The position numbers and the translations under genes are program-made. Of a stretch of 64,000 nucleotides of DNA, positions 19,850-29,535 are shown piece after piece; the first letter of the stretch is position 1, and every line of letters begins with the position of its first letter. The notes under the pieces were generated by a model that saw only the letters and a list, made by a program, of their open reading frames with translations, was not told where the DNA came from and did not search any database. The DNA comes from Plesiomonas shigelloides (GTDB lineage: Bacteria > Pseudomonadota > Gammaproteobacteria > Enterobacterales > CAMTGL01), in NCBI RefSeq assembly GCF_900087055.1, contig NZ_LT575468.1, positions 806,001 through 870,000 on the forward strand, read 5' to 3'.

Positions 19850-20281
19850 ATGCCGTCACTCACCTCGTGGGATAGAGGGAGTACGGCCAGCCTGTTCGAT
19901 CGCATTCGCGGAGAGACAGTCACTGTCTCTCCGGATAAAGAACTTGAGACACTGATTGTATCGGTTAAAAAACAACTCGATTGTGTCCTCAATACCCGTC
20001 CTGGCAGTTGCCGCAGTGCCCCTGAATTAGGCGTCATTGATTTGAATGATGCGACACAAGGCAGTGCAGATATTCGTGGACGGATCAGGGAAGCGATCCG
20101 GCAATGTATCCGCCGGTATGAGCCCCGAATAGTGCATGTGGATGTTCAGTCAGCGGACTCATTAATGAACCCGTTGGAAATGTCATTTCAAGTCACAGCA
20201 CATGTTCGGTTGGAGAATATCGAGCAGGTGACCTCCTTCAATATTCATATGGATAACCATCGTCACTATCGAATGGTGTAA
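19850..20281 (+). CDS. tssE: T6SS baseplate subunit TssE (gp25-like)
   Basis: A 143-residue homologue of phage T4 gp25. The family's SLFDRI motif is present near residue 15 and the region RIREAIRQCIRRYEPRI (about 81-97) contains the conserved E-x-R-Y-E-P-R-sequence (here RRYEPRI) found in the gp25/gpW group. TssE is part of the baseplate wedge and starts sheath polymerisation. It starts 5 bp after tssC and ends 6 bp before tssF. Despite the old 'lysozyme-like' label, the family has no catalytic residues. Confidence 0.92.
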   Translation: MPSLTSWDRGSTASLFDRIRGETVTVSPDKELETLIVSVKKQLDCVLNTRPGSCRSAPELGVIDLNDATQGSADIRGRIREAIRQCIRRYEPRIVHVDVQSADSLMNPLEMSFQVTAHVRLENIEQVTSFNIHMDNHRHYRMV

Positions 20282-20287
20282 TTACTG

Positions 20288-22060
20288 ATGCCGCTGGACA
20301 ATTATTTCAGGGATGAATTGGCGTATTTGCGTCTGCAAGGGCGTGAATTTGCTGACGCTCATCCGGAGCTGACGCGTTTTCTTTCCGAACAAACTACAGA
20401 TCCGGATGTCGAGCGCCTGCTGGAAGGCTTTGCCTTTTTAACCGGTAGTCTGCGCGCCAAAATTGAAGATGAATTCCCAGAATTAACCCACGGTTTGCTA
20501 GGTATGCTGTGGCCTAATTATTTGCGGCCAGTACCTAGCATGACGGTCATGCAATTTTCGGTGATCCCTGGCGCGATTGTGCAACCGGCTCCGGTGGCAC
20601 GCGGTTGTCGTTTAGACAGCTTGCCGGTTGATGGGGTGACGTGCCATTTTCAAACTTGCCATGATGCCTGGATTTATCCGGCAGATATTCACGATATTCG
20701 CGCGCAAAGCGGCAATGATTTATCCACCATCACCACCGAAATTCATTTACACAGTCCACTGACCTTAGCCGAATTACAGTTGGATAAATTGCGCTTTTAT
20801 TTGGGCGGTGACAGCTATACCGCCAATGAGCTGTATTACTGGTTATCGGCGCAATTGTCTTATATCGAGCTAGAGGTTAATGGTCAGCGTTTTCGTCAAT
20901 CGGCGTCGGTGTTAAAGGCGCTGGGTTTTGAACGTGATGATGCGCTGCTGCCCTATCCAGGGAACGTTTATTCCGGTTATCGCATTTTGCAGGAGTATTT
21001 CTGTTTTCCAGAAAGTTTCTTGTTCTTTGAGCTCTCAGGCGCGGGCGCCGATTGGCCAAAACAGCCGTTAGCGGTGACTGAATTTAAATTGCATTTTTGC
21101 TTTGAGCGGCCTTTGCCGTCGGCATTAAAAATTCGTCCAGATTCCTTGCAGCTTAATTGTGTGCCAGCGATTAATTTATTTCAGCATGACAGTGAGCCGA
21201 TTAATTTGCATGGCCGTCAGACCGAATATCCGCTGAAAGCCAGCTATCGCTATGCGGACAGTTTCGAGATTTTTTCGGTCGATAAAGTGGAGAGCTGGGC
21301 TGAAGGTGGCATTGGGCGCGCCCGCGGAGCGACGCGGCAATATCACCCGTTTGAGAGCTTCCAGCATCAGATTGAACGGGCTAAAGGTCGGCAGGCATTG
21401 TACTACCGTATCCGAGTACGGGAAGCGGTCAGCGGTGATGGATTTGAGCATGCGCTGTCTTTTGTGCGCGGCGATGAAACGGCCATGTTGGGGCTGGATG
21501 AGTCGGTTTCGGTCTCGTTGACCTGCACTAATCGTGGCAAAGCGGCGCGGTTACCGGTCGGTGCGATTTGTGTGCCCACGGGCAGCTCACCGTCATTTGC
21601 CACGTTCAAGAATTTACTGCGCCCGACGCGCCCACTGCGCCCAGCGCTAGATGGCAGCTTGCATTGGACGCTGATTTCTAACTTATCCCTGAACTATGTT
21701 TCGCTGCTGCGCCGTGATGCCTTGGTGCAAATTTTGCGCACCTACGATTTTCCTGCCTTGCATGACAAGCAGGCGGAACAGGCATCGCGTAAGCGTCTGG
21801 CAGGTATTGAGCAGATTGAAACCGTTCCGGTGGATCGTCTGGTACGCGGTATGCCTGTTCGTGGGTTGAAATCGGTGCTGTCGATTCGCCAAAGCGCCTT
21901 TGGCAGTGAGGGCGAACTTTACTTGTTCAGCACCGTGTTGGCGCACTTTTTTTCGTTGTATGCCAGCGTGAATGCGTTTCACCTGCTGGAAGTGGTCAAC
22001 CTTGATAACCAGGAGCGCTACCGATGGCCGGTGCAGATAGGTCAGCACTCCATGATGTGA
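20288..22060 (+). CDS. tssF: T6SS baseplate subunit TssF/VasA
   Basis: At 590 residues this matches TssF. The start DNYFRDELAYLRLQGREFADAHPELTRFL and DPDVERLLEGFAFLTGSLRAKIEDEFPELTHGLLGMLWPNYLRPVPSM are the family hallmark (residues 4-82). Later blocks include AYDSFEIF-like SYRYADSFEIFSVDKV and the C-terminal FSLYASVNAFHLLEV. TssF forms a 2:1 wedge with TssG and contacts TssK. The gene overlaps tssG, consistent with coupled translation. Confidence 0.96.
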   Translation: MPLDNYFRDELAYLRLQGREFADAHPELTRFLSEQTTDPDVERLLEGFAFLTGSLRAKIEDEFPELTHGLLGMLWPNYLRPVPSMTVMQFSVIPGAIVQPAPVARGCRLDSLPVDGVTCHFQTCHDAWIYPADIHDIRAQSGNDLSTITTEIHLHSPLTLAELQLDKLRFYLGGDSYTANELYYWLSAQLSYIELEVNGQRFRQSASVLKALGFERDDALLPYPGNVYSGYRILQEYFCFPESFLFFELSGAGADWPKQPLAVTEFKLHFCFERPLPSALKIRPDSLQLNCVPAINLFQHDSEPINLHGRQTEYPLKASYRYADSFEIFSVDKVESWAEGGIGRARGATRQYHPFESFQHQIERAKGRQALYYRIRVREAVSGDGFEHALSFVRGDETAMLGLDESVSVSLTCTNRGKAARLPVGAICVPTGSSPSFATFKNLLRPTRPLRPALDGSLHWTLISNLSLNYVSLLRRDALVQILRTYDFPALHDKQAEQASRKRLAGIEQIETVPVDRLVRGMPVRGLKSVLSIRQSAFGSEGELYLFSTVLAHFFSLYASVNAFHLLEVVNLDNQERYRWPVQIGQHSMM

Positions 22061-23022
22061 TGGCGCAGGACGACGCGCCTCGTTTTAATTTTTTCCAGCT
22101 GGTCGAGGTGTTGAGCCGCCTTGAGCAGATGGATCTGGAAGCGGAAACCGATCGCTTACCGGCACAGGAAAAAATCCGGTTTAAATCGGCTGCGTCGCTC
22201 GGTTTTCCGGCCAGCGATGTGTTGCAGGTCTCGCAAGATGAGGTGGGACGCCACCAGTTGGAGGTGGCGTTTTTGGGGCTGCATGGCAGCCAATCGCCAA
22301 TGCCCGGTTATTACTTGGATGATTTGGCCTGGGAGTACGCACAGGGTGAGCCGAAACTGGGCTTGTTTCTGGACTTTTTCCATCATCGCCTATTGACCTT
22401 GTTACACCGCGGTTGGCGCAAGTACCGCTATCACGTGCGTTTTCAAGATAACGGCAGTGATGGGTTTTCGCGGTTGATGTTTGCGCTCGTTGGCCTTGGT
22501 AATCAGGCGGTGCGCGATAGCTTGCCGGTCAACCGCGCCAAGATGCTGTCTTACGCCGGAATGCTGGCAAGCCCCAGCCGTTCACCGGAAGTGGTCGCCG
22601 GTTTGGTTTCGCACTGTTTTGACCTTGAGGATGTGGTGTTAGAGGCGTGGCAGGCGCGCAAAGTGGCTGTCCATCCCGAACAACAAAACCGTTTAGGGCG
22701 GGCCAATGTGCGACTCGGCGGCGAGTTGGTGCTGGGCGATAAGGTCAACGATTGTGCCGGTAAGTTTGTTTTACGCATTAACGCCTTAAGTTTTGAGCGA
22801 TTTTTGAGTTTCCTCCCCAATGGTGAACATTTTCAGCCGTTGGTGCGTTTTGTCTCGTTCATTTTGCGTGACCAGTTGGCGTGGGATCTGCGTTTGGGAT
22901 TTGGCGCAGAGCAAGCGCGCGGTTTACGGCTCGGTGATGAACAAAGTGGTCGGCTCGGCTGGAGCAGTTTTTTAGGGCAACCCCCCGTTGACCCGTATGT
23001 GACGATTTGTGTGCAGGAGTAA
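22024..23022 (+). CDS. tssG: T6SS baseplate subunit TssG/VasB
   Basis: 332 residues from ATG 22024, or 320 from ATG 22060, which overlaps the tssF stop as TGATG and is at least as likely. Family features are APRFNFFQLVEVLSRLE at the start, KIRFKSAASLGFPASDV, VAFLGLHGSQSPMPGYYLDDL (about 78-98), and FLDFFHHRLLTLLHRGWRKYRY. TssG bridges two TssF copies and recruits TssK in the baseplate. Translation is coupled to tssF through the overlap. Confidence 0.95.
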   Translation: MAGADRSALHDVMAQDDAPRFNFFQLVEVLSRLEQMDLEAETDRLPAQEKIRFKSAASLGFPASDVLQVSQDEVGRHQLEVAFLGLHGSQSPMPGYYLDDLAWEYAQGEPKLGLFLDFFHHRLLTLLHRGWRKYRYHVRFQDNGSDGFSRLMFALVGLGNQAVRDSLPVNRAKMLSYAGMLASPSRSPEVVAGLVSHCFDLEDVVLEAWQARKVAVHPEQQNRLGRANVRLGGELVLGDKVNDCAGKFVLRINALSFERFLSFLPNGEHFQPLVRFVSFILRDQLAWDLRLGFGAEQARGLRLGDEQSGRLGWSSFLGQPPVDPYVTICVQE

Positions 23023-23024
23023 GT

Positions 23025-24266
23025 GTGAACCCGTTCAATCAGCAACTCTCTTTGGTAGTACTGAACAGCGAGCAACTGGATGGCCATTCTCAGGTGCAAT
23101 ATCAGTTTGATCATGATGGCGGCACCTTAGGTGCGGCCTCGCATGATGACTGGGTATTAACCGATCGTCTGGGCGCTGTATTGCCTTCTCATGCCCGTAT
23201 CGAGCTGCACGATGGCCGTTTTTGTCTGTGCGATTTAAGCGGACAAACGTTTATTAACGGCGCCACCACGCCCGTCGGACGCAGTCGCAAAGTCTATCTA
23301 GAGCAGGGTGATGAGTTGCTGGTTGGGCCATTTCGTCTGCGGGTCTATCTGGGACAGGTGCAGGCCGAGGCCAACATTGAACAGGTGCTGGGCAATCATC
23401 CTGCCGATGAGTTGGATGACTGGCTGGCCAGCGATGGGAATCGTGAGCTGGCCAGTCATGATTCGGCGCGCTTGTCTGTGTTGCACAGCGATCCGTTACA
23501 TGCCCTAGAGCGTGAGCAGGCTACGTCACTGAGCGCGTTATTGCATACACCCGAGGCGCAGACGTCAGCGCTGTCGTCAGCTATTCCGGCATCTGTTTTT
23601 TCAGCTATCGAGGACACCATGGATCAGGAATTCATTGATATGCCGGGGATTGATAATCCCTACAGCATCCCAGCCGAACAAGGCGATGTGGATCATGTGG
23701 CGTTAACGCCACTGATGCGTGGACTGGGCCAGCGCTTGCAATTGCGCGACTCCCAGCAAGCCCACGATATGCTAGAAGAAATGGGCAAAACCTTGCGTGC
23801 GATGGTGGAAGGGCTACTCGCGGTACAAGCCGATCAAGCAGCGCTGGCCGACAAACACTTGCGCCCCATTGAAGATAATCCTCTGCGTCTGGGGCTGGAT
23901 TACGAAGCAACCTTGCCGCTGCTGTTTGCCGACGGCAAAAGCCCGGTGCATCTGTCTGCACCGGCTGCAATCAGCGAAGTGCTGCACAATGTGCGTACCC
24001 ACCATATTGCGAACCAGCAGGCAATTGCTACGGCGCTGGACAGTATTTTACATGCCTTTTCGCCAGAGGCATTGCTCGGGCGCTTTGAACACTATCGCCG
24101 TACCGGTACTAACGACAGCCTCGATGAAGGTTGGGCGTGGACCATGTACCAGCACTATTACCGTGAGCTGACCTCAGTACGTCAACAAGGCTTCGATAAG
24201 CTCTTCCATCAGGTGTATGCGCAAGCCTATGACCGCGCAGTACGCGAACAACAGGGGCTGCGTTGA
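23025..24266 (+). CDS. tagH: T6SS-associated FHA-domain protein TagH/VasC
   Basis: The protein has 413 residues from GTG 23025, which follows AGGAG at ideal spacing; the longer frame from TTG 23007 is unlikely. Residues about 20-105 form a forkhead-associated domain (GAVLPSHARIELHDGRFCLCDLSGQTFING), which binds phosphothreonine. The C-terminal 170 residues carry the type VI-specific TagH domain (LMRGLGQRLQ..., ILHAFSPEALLGRFE, YRELTSVRQQGFDKLFHQVYAQAYDRAV). No PpkA-type kinase or PppA phosphatase gene is in the cluster, so post-translational control as in Pseudomonas is not evident. It overlaps tssJ as TGATG. Confidence 0.92.
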   Translation: MNPFNQQLSLVVLNSEQLDGHSQVQYQFDHDGGTLGAASHDDWVLTDRLGAVLPSHARIELHDGRFCLCDLSGQTFINGATTPVGRSRKVYLEQGDELLVGPFRLRVYLGQVQAEANIEQVLGNHPADELDDWLASDGNRELASHDSARLSVLHSDPLHALEREQATSLSALLHTPEAQTSALSSAIPASVFSAIEDTMDQEFIDMPGIDNPYSIPAEQGDVDHVALTPLMRGLGQRLQLRDSQQAHDMLEEMGKTLRAMVEGLLAVQADQAALADKHLRPIEDNPLRLGLDYEATLPLLFADGKSPVHLSAPAAISEVLHNVRTHHIANQQAIATALDSILHAFSPEALLGRFEHYRRTGTNDSLDEGWAWTMYQHYYRELTSVRQQGFDKLFHQVYAQAYDRAVREQQGLR

Positions 24267-24781
24267 TGCTGCGAACACTGTGGTGTGTGGTATGGCTGTT
24301 GGCGCTGACCGGCTGTACCACACTCGGCAAGATGGCTGATGTGGCGATGAACCCGGATATTCAGGTGGGCAGCAATGCCGATCAACCTTCAACTGTGGGC
24401 TTAAGTTTGCTGGCAGAGCCGGATGTCAATCCGAATGAAAGTGGCGAAGCGGCACCCATAGAGTTTCAGGTTTTGCTGCTGTCTGAAGATTCGCGCTTGT
24501 TGGCCACCGATTACGATCAAGTGACCGAGGATGTGGCCAAGGTATTGGGGAAAAACTACCTCGATCATCAGGATTACACCTTACTTCCTGGGCAATTCAA
24601 GTACCTACCGCCCGTGAAGCTGGAAGAAGAGGTGCGCTATATCGGGGTGATTGCCCATTACGCCGAGCCGGATAAGGCCGAGTGGCGCAAAGTCATCAAG
24701 GTCAAAAACACCGGCCGCCATTATCAGATCTTGGTGCACCTGCGTCAGGATGAAGTTGAACTGCAAAAAGAAGAAGAATAA
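24266..24781 (+). CDS. tssJ: T6SS outer-membrane lipoprotein TssJ/VasD
   Basis: A 171-residue lipoprotein. The signal sequence ends in the lipobox LTGC (Cys near residue 17). The body has a transthyretin-like beta-sandwich pattern, including the family's VNPNESGEAAPIEFQVLLLSEDSRL (about 50-75) and the region VRYIGVIAHYAEPDKAEWRKVIKV. TssJ anchors the trans-envelope TssJLM complex to the outer membrane through TssM. Translation is coupled to tagH by a TGATG overlap, and tssK follows 2 bp after its stop. Confidence 0.94.
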   Translation: MLRTLWCVVWLLALTGCTTLGKMADVAMNPDIQVGSNADQPSTVGLSLLAEPDVNPNESGEAAPIEFQVLLLSEDSRLLATDYDQVTEDVAKVLGKNYLDHQDYTLLPGQFKYLPPVKLEEEVRYIGVIAHYAEPDKAEWRKVIKVKNTGRHYQILVHLRQDEVELQKEEE

Positions 24782-24783
24782 CC

Positions 24784-26124
24784 ATGTCGAGCCGAAATCG
24801 GGTCATCTGGCGTGAAGGGCTGTTCATCAAGCCCCAGCATTTCCAGCAGCAGCAACGGCATACGGATCACATGCTGCATGCTCGCTTAAGTGCCCTGAGT
24901 GACTATTTTTATGGTCTGCAGTCGCTGAGCATCAATGAAGATTACTTAGGCTTTGGGCGCATTGCGCTGGTCGGCGCCAGTGGCGTGATGCCGGACGGTA
25001 CGGTGTTCAGTATTCCCGTGGATGATGTATTGCCGCCGCCATTGGAGGTCACCGATGTTTCGGTGGCCAACCAGAAAGTGTATCTGGCGTTACCGCTGTC
25101 GGTCAGTGGCGTCAGTGAGGTCGGTGAGTCAGGGCAAGCGGTAGCGACTCGTTTGCAATCGCATCGCCATGACCTGCGCGATCTGCACAGTGACGGCGGC
25201 GATATTACGTCACTGGAAGTGGGCAAAGTCAGCTTACGTCTGATGTTGGAGCGTGAAGATCGCAGTGCCTATGCCGCGATCGCGATTGCGCGCATTTTGG
25301 ATAAGCGCCCAGATGGCGGCTTGGTGCTCGATCCGAACTTTATGCCGTGCAGTATTAGCGTGGCAGCGATCCCGACCTTAAAGCGCTTTTTGGGCGAGTC
25401 CGCCGGACTGGTGGCTGAACGCGCGCGCAGTCTAGCCCAGCGTCTGGCCGCTCCCGGTCAGCAAGGGGTGGCGGATGTCGCTGAGTTCATGATGTTGCAG
25501 CTGCTCAATCGGGCACAGCCACAGCTTTCTCATCTGGCCCGTTTGGGCACTTTGCATCCTGAGCGTTTACATGAGGCCTTGGTGCAGCTGTGTGGTGAGT
25601 TGATGACCTTTACCGACGAGTCGCGATTGCCGCCAGAGTTTCCGGCCTACCGGCATGATGATCAGCAAGTCAGTTTCGAGCCGGTGATCTTGGCGCTGCG
25701 CCAATCACTGAGCACCGTGCTGTCACCGCGTGCGGTGTCTATCCAGCTGCGCAAACATCCGTACGGCATCATGGTCGCGATGGTGGGCGACAGCGATTTG
25801 ATGGCCAGTGCCGAGTTTGTTCTGGCGGTGCGTGCGCGGATGCCACAAGAGCAGCTGCGTAAGCAATTGCTGCAGCAAACCAAAATTGCCTCCAGCGAGA
25901 AAATTCGTGAGCTGATTAGTTTGCAGTTACCGGGGATCCCGTTATTGCCTTTGCCGGTGGCGCCGCGTCAGCTGCCATACCACGCCGGTTACAGCTATTT
26001 CCAACTGGATAGACAAAGCCCCGCGTGGCAGATGTTGGCCCAAAGTAACACGTTGGCTTTCCATATCGCCGGAGACTTCCCTGAGCTGGATATGCAGTTC
26101 TGGGCGATCCGCAGTCAGGGATGA
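24784..26124 (+). CDS. tssK: T6SS baseplate-membrane complex adaptor TssK/VasE
   Basis: 446 residues with the hallmark TssK start NRVIWREGLFIKPQHFQQQQRHTDHMLHARL (about 4-34), the middle AIARILDKRPDGGLVLDPNFMPCS, and the C-terminal VAPRQLPYHAGYSYFQLDRQSPAWQML. TssK is a trimer whose N-terminal shoulder resembles phage receptor-binding proteins; it joins the TssEFG baseplate to TssL and TssM. The gene sits 8 bp before tssL in the continuous operon. Confidence 0.96.
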   Translation: MSSRNRVIWREGLFIKPQHFQQQQRHTDHMLHARLSALSDYFYGLQSLSINEDYLGFGRIALVGASGVMPDGTVFSIPVDDVLPPPLEVTDVSVANQKVYLALPLSVSGVSEVGESGQAVATRLQSHRHDLRDLHSDGGDITSLEVGKVSLRLMLEREDRSAYAAIAIARILDKRPDGGLVLDPNFMPCSISVAAIPTLKRFLGESAGLVAERARSLAQRLAAPGQQGVADVAEFMMLQLLNRAQPQLSHLARLGTLHPERLHEALVQLCGELMTFTDESRLPPEFPAYRHDDQQVSFEPVILALRQSLSTVLSPRAVSIQLRKHPYGIMVAMVGDSDLMASAEFVLAVRARMPQEQLRKQLLQQTKIASSEKIRELISLQLPGIPLLPLPVAPRQLPYHAGYSYFQLDRQSPAWQMLAQSNTLAFHIAGDFPELDMQFWAIRSQG

Positions 26125-26132
26125 GATGAGCG

Positions 26133-26909
26133 ATGACTATCGACATTATTCAACATGAGCAACTGGACGATCTGCTGTATGACCATGCCGCACAGCTGGA
26201 TCTGGACTCTGATTATTGGTTCCGCCTACGCGGCCACAGCATTAATCCTATGATTGATGCGGTTACGCCGCTACTGGGCATGGTGCTGCGTGTCCGTCAG
26301 CTGTCTAGCCACAGCCAAGTCGGCGAGCTGTATCAGCGTGTGGTGACAGAAATTCAGGCCATCGAACAAGAGCTGATGGCCCATGGCTATGAAAACGGTG
26401 TGGTGCTCTCGTTTCGCTACATCCTGTGCACCTTTATCGATGAGGCGGTGATGAGCCGTGAGTGGGGCAGCCAAAGTGAATGGTCTGAACACTCGTTATT
26501 GACTCGGTTTCACAACGAAACCTGGGGCGGCGAAAAGGTGTTTGTCCTGTTAGGCAAATTACAAGAAGACCCCGCGCGCTATCGCGATGTGCTGGAGTTT
26601 ATCTACCTGTGCCTGTGTCTGGGTTTTGAAGGGCGCTATCGGGTGATGAGCCATGGTCGGGATGAGTTTGAGCGCGTGGTCCGCCAGTTGCACCGCCAGC
26701 TGTATCCCGATGGCCGTGATGCACCCACGGTATTTCATCTCGATTTAGGCCAGCAAGCATCCCGTTACCAGCTTAAGCGGCAGGTGTCGCTGCGTAGCCT
26801 GTGTATCGGCGCCGCTCTGCTGCTGACCGGCATTTTTGTTTTGTATTACACCCGGCTGGATAACCAGACGCAGGACGTACTGCGCCAGCTAAGCGATTTG
26901 TTGAAATAA
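26133..26909 (+). CDS. tssL: T6SS inner-membrane protein TssL/DotU (short form)
   Basis: A 258-residue protein in which the cytoplasmic hook domain comes first (HSINPMIDAVTPLLGMVLRVRQL, YILCTFIDEAVMSREWG, HNETWGGEKVF, and FIYLCLCLGFEGRYRV near residues 150-172) and a single membrane helix follows at about 222-243. No C-terminal OmpA-like peptidoglycan-binding domain is present, so peptidoglycan attachment of the complex would need another protein. DotU contacts TssM and TssK. Confidence 0.95.
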   Translation: MTIDIIQHEQLDDLLYDHAAQLDLDSDYWFRLRGHSINPMIDAVTPLLGMVLRVRQLSSHSQVGELYQRVVTEIQAIEQELMAHGYENGVVLSFRYILCTFIDEAVMSREWGSQSEWSEHSLLTRFHNETWGGEKVFVLLGKLQEDPARYRDVLEFIYLCLCLGFEGRYRVMSHGRDEFERVVRQLHRQLYPDGRDAPTVFHLDLGQQASRYQLKRQVSLRSLCIGAALLLTGIFVLYYTRLDNQTQDVLRQLSDLLK

Positions 26910-26926
26910 GTTAAGGAGAGCGTGCT

Positions 26927-29533
26927 TTGATCCGTATTGAACTGCCCGTCTTGGTGGAAAGGCTGAATCCGGTCTGCCGGCATATGCTGGAAGAAGCGGC
27001 AGCCCTGTGTGTAAATCATCAGGGCACGGAGATCCGAATTGAGCATCTGCTGCTCAAAATGCTGGAAACCCCACTGTGTGATAGCAAAGCGATCATGCAG
27101 CGTGCAGGGGTGGATATGGCGGCGCTGCATGAACTGTTGCAGCCTGCTCTCAATGGCCAGTCTTTTGAGCAGGGATATCCCTCTTTTTCTCCGTTATTGG
27201 TGGAGTGGTTACAAGATAGCTGGCTGTTCGCGTCGGCGGAGTTGCAACACGCTCAGCTACGTAGCGGGGTGTTATTGCTGGTCTTGCTGATGAGCCCTGC
27301 GCGCTATTTACCTGCTTCGGTAGTGCGTTTACTGACAGTGATTAATCGCGATCTGGTGCGCCAGCAGTTTGATGAGTGGGTTAAAGACTCGGCTGAAACC
27401 GAGGTGGTGGCGCAGGCTGGCGAAAGCAAAGCAAACGCCGTCGCTAGCGATGCCTCTTTGTTAGGACGTTTTACCGAAAACATCACCGAGCAAGCACGCA
27501 AAGGGCAGCTGGATCCGGTGTTGTGCCGCGATCATGAAATCGACCTGATGATCGATATCTTATCCCGTCGCCGTAAAAATAACCCGATAGTGGTTGGCGA
27601 AGCTGGGGTGGGTAAAAGTGCCCTAATTGAAGGCTTGGCTCTGCGGATTGTGGCCGGACAGGTGCCAGAAAAATTGCGTAATGTAGCGCTGTTGTCGCTG
27701 GATTTAGGGGCGATGCAGGCCGGCGCTTCGGTTAAAGGGGAATTTGAAAAGCGCTTTAAAGGCGTGATGCAAGAGGTGAAAGCCTCCGAGTACCCGATCA
27801 TCCTCTTTATTGATGAAGCGCATACCTTGATCGGTGCGGGTAATCAGGCTGGTGGATTGGATGTGTCTAACCTGATTAAACCGGCCTTGGCGCGCGGTGA
27901 GCTGCGTACCATTGCGGCAACCACGTGGAGTGAATATAAAAAATACGTCGAAAAGGATGCGGCGCTCTCTCGGCGTTTCCAGTTGGTGAAAGTGGGCGAG
28001 CCTGATGCGCAAGAAGCGACAGTCATTTTGCGTGGCTTACGCGGCATTTATGAAAAAGCCCACGGCGTATTGATTGATGATGAAGCACTGCAAGCGGCGG
28101 CGCAGTTATCGGCTCGTTATATCTCCGGTCGCCAGCTGCCCGACAAAGCCATCGATGTGCTGGATACCGCCTGTGCGCGCGTCGCCATCAATTTGACCAC
28201 TCCGCCGCGCGCGATTAGCCATTTGCAGAATGCGCTGCGCCAACGTGAGTTGGAAATTACCCAATTAGAGCGCCAAAGCGTGATTGGGCTAGGAGAGCAC
28301 AGTGAGCGTTTGGCGCAACTGCATGCATTGCAGGAGCAAGATAACGCCGAACTGACACGCTTGCAGGCCAATTGGCAGCAGCAGCAAGTGATGGTGCAGC
28401 AAATCATCGATGTGCGCGCCGCGTTGTTGCAACACGATGCAGCCACCGATGATGCGAATGTGACAGAACAAACCACGCAGCTTACCGCGCTTGAAGCCGA
28501 GTTGTCGGTGTTGCAACAAGAGTCGGTGCTGGTTTCAGCGCATGTGGATAAGAGTCAGATCGCCTCGGTGATCGCTGAGTGGACTGGCGTGCCACTTAAT
28601 CGGATCTCGCAAGGCGAGTTAGATGTGGTGACTCGCTTACCGGAGTATCTGGGGGCCTGTATCAAAGGCCAAGATGTGGCCGTTAGCCATCTGCATCGCC
28701 ATTTGTTGACTGCGCGCGCCGATTTGCGCCGTCCAGGGCGTCCGCTGGGGGCATTTTTGCTGGTTGGGCCGAGCGGGGTCGGTAAGACTGAAACCGTAGT
28801 GCAGATTGCCGATCTGATGTTTGGTGGCCGTCAGTATCTGACCACCATCAACATGTCGGAATATCAGGAAAAACATACCGTTTCGCGTTTAATCGGCTCG
28901 CCGCCGGGTTATGTCGGTTTTGGCGAAGGCGGCGTGTTAACCGAGGCTATCCGGCAAAAACCGTATTCGGTGGTGCTGCTGGATGAGGTCGAAAAGGCGC
29001 ACCCTGATGTACTGAACCTGTTCTACCAAGCCTTTGATAAAGGGGAATTGGCCGACGGTGAAGGGCGCATCATCGATTGCAAAAATGTGGTGTTTTTCCT
29101 CACCTCCAACTTAGGTTTCCAAACCATTGTCGAGTATGCCCAGCAGCCAGAGCATCTGCTCGATGCCCTGTATCCAGAGTTGGCGGCATTCTTTAAGCCC
29201 GCACTGTTGGCGCGGATGGAAGTGATCCCCTATTTGCCGCTGGATCATGCCACGTTGGTGGAGATTGTCGGTGGCAAGCTGGCGCGTTTGACGTCGTTGC
29301 TCCAGAGCCGCTTTGGCGCCGAGGTAGACATTGACCCGCAGGTGCACGAGGAGATCTTACGCCGCGCTAATCGCAGTGAGAATGGTGCGCGGATGCTCGA
29401 GTCGGTGATTGATGGTGCGCTGTTGCCACCGGTTTCGCTGCAATTGTTGCAGCGGCTGTCAGCGGGCGAATCGGTGCGTAAAGTCAGCTTTGGCGTCACT
29501 GCGGGCGAGTTTATCGCTGAGGTGGAGTGCTAA
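26927..29533 (+). CDS. tssH: T6SS AAA+ sheath-disassembly ATPase TssH/ClpV
   Basis: 868 residues starting at TTG 26927, placed about 8 bases after AAGGAG; the product start MIRIELPVLVERLNPVCRHMLEEAA is the family's usual N terminus. Residues 1-160 form the ClpV N domain. The first AAA module has Walker A GEAGVGKS (about 224) and Walker B LFIDEAHTL; a coiled-coil M domain spans about 410-530; the second AAA module has Walker A GPSGVGKT (614-621) and LLDEVEKAHPDV. ClpV unfolds contracted TssB/C sheath by binding the TssC N terminus. The TTG start may limit its translation. Confidence 0.96.
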   Translation: MIRIELPVLVERLNPVCRHMLEEAAALCVNHQGTEIRIEHLLLKMLETPLCDSKAIMQRAGVDMAALHELLQPALNGQSFEQGYPSFSPLLVEWLQDSWLFASAELQHAQLRSGVLLLVLLMSPARYLPASVVRLLTVINRDLVRQQFDEWVKDSAETEVVAQAGESKANAVASDASLLGRFTENITEQARKGQLDPVLCRDHEIDLMIDILSRRRKNNPIVVGEAGVGKSALIEGLALRIVAGQVPEKLRNVALLSLDLGAMQAGASVKGEFEKRFKGVMQEVKASEYPIILFIDEAHTLIGAGNQAGGLDVSNLIKPALARGELRTIAATTWSEYKKYVEKDAALSRRFQLVKVGEPDAQEATVILRGLRGIYEKAHGVLIDDEALQAAAQLSARYISGRQLPDKAIDVLDTACARVAINLTTPPRAISHLQNALRQRELEITQLERQSVIGLGEHSERLAQLHALQEQDNAELTRLQANWQQQQVMVQQIIDVRAALLQHDAATDDANVTEQTTQLTALEAELSVLQQESVLVSAHVDKSQIASVIAEWTGVPLNRISQGELDVVTRLPEYLGACIKGQDVAVSHLHRHLLTARADLRRPGRPLGAFLLVGPSGVGKTETVVQIADLMFGGRQYLTTINMSEYQEKHTVSRLIGSPPGYVGFGEGGVLTEAIRQKPYSVVLLDEVEKAHPDVLNLFYQAFDKGELADGEGRIIDCKNVVFFLTSNLGFQTIVEYAQQPEHLLDALYPELAAFFKPALLARMEVIPYLPLDHATLVEIVGGKLARLTSLLQSRFGAEVDIDPQVHEEILRRANRSENGARMLESVIDGALLPPVSLQLLQRLSAGESVRKVSFGVTAGEFIAEVEC

Positions 29534-29535
29534 GC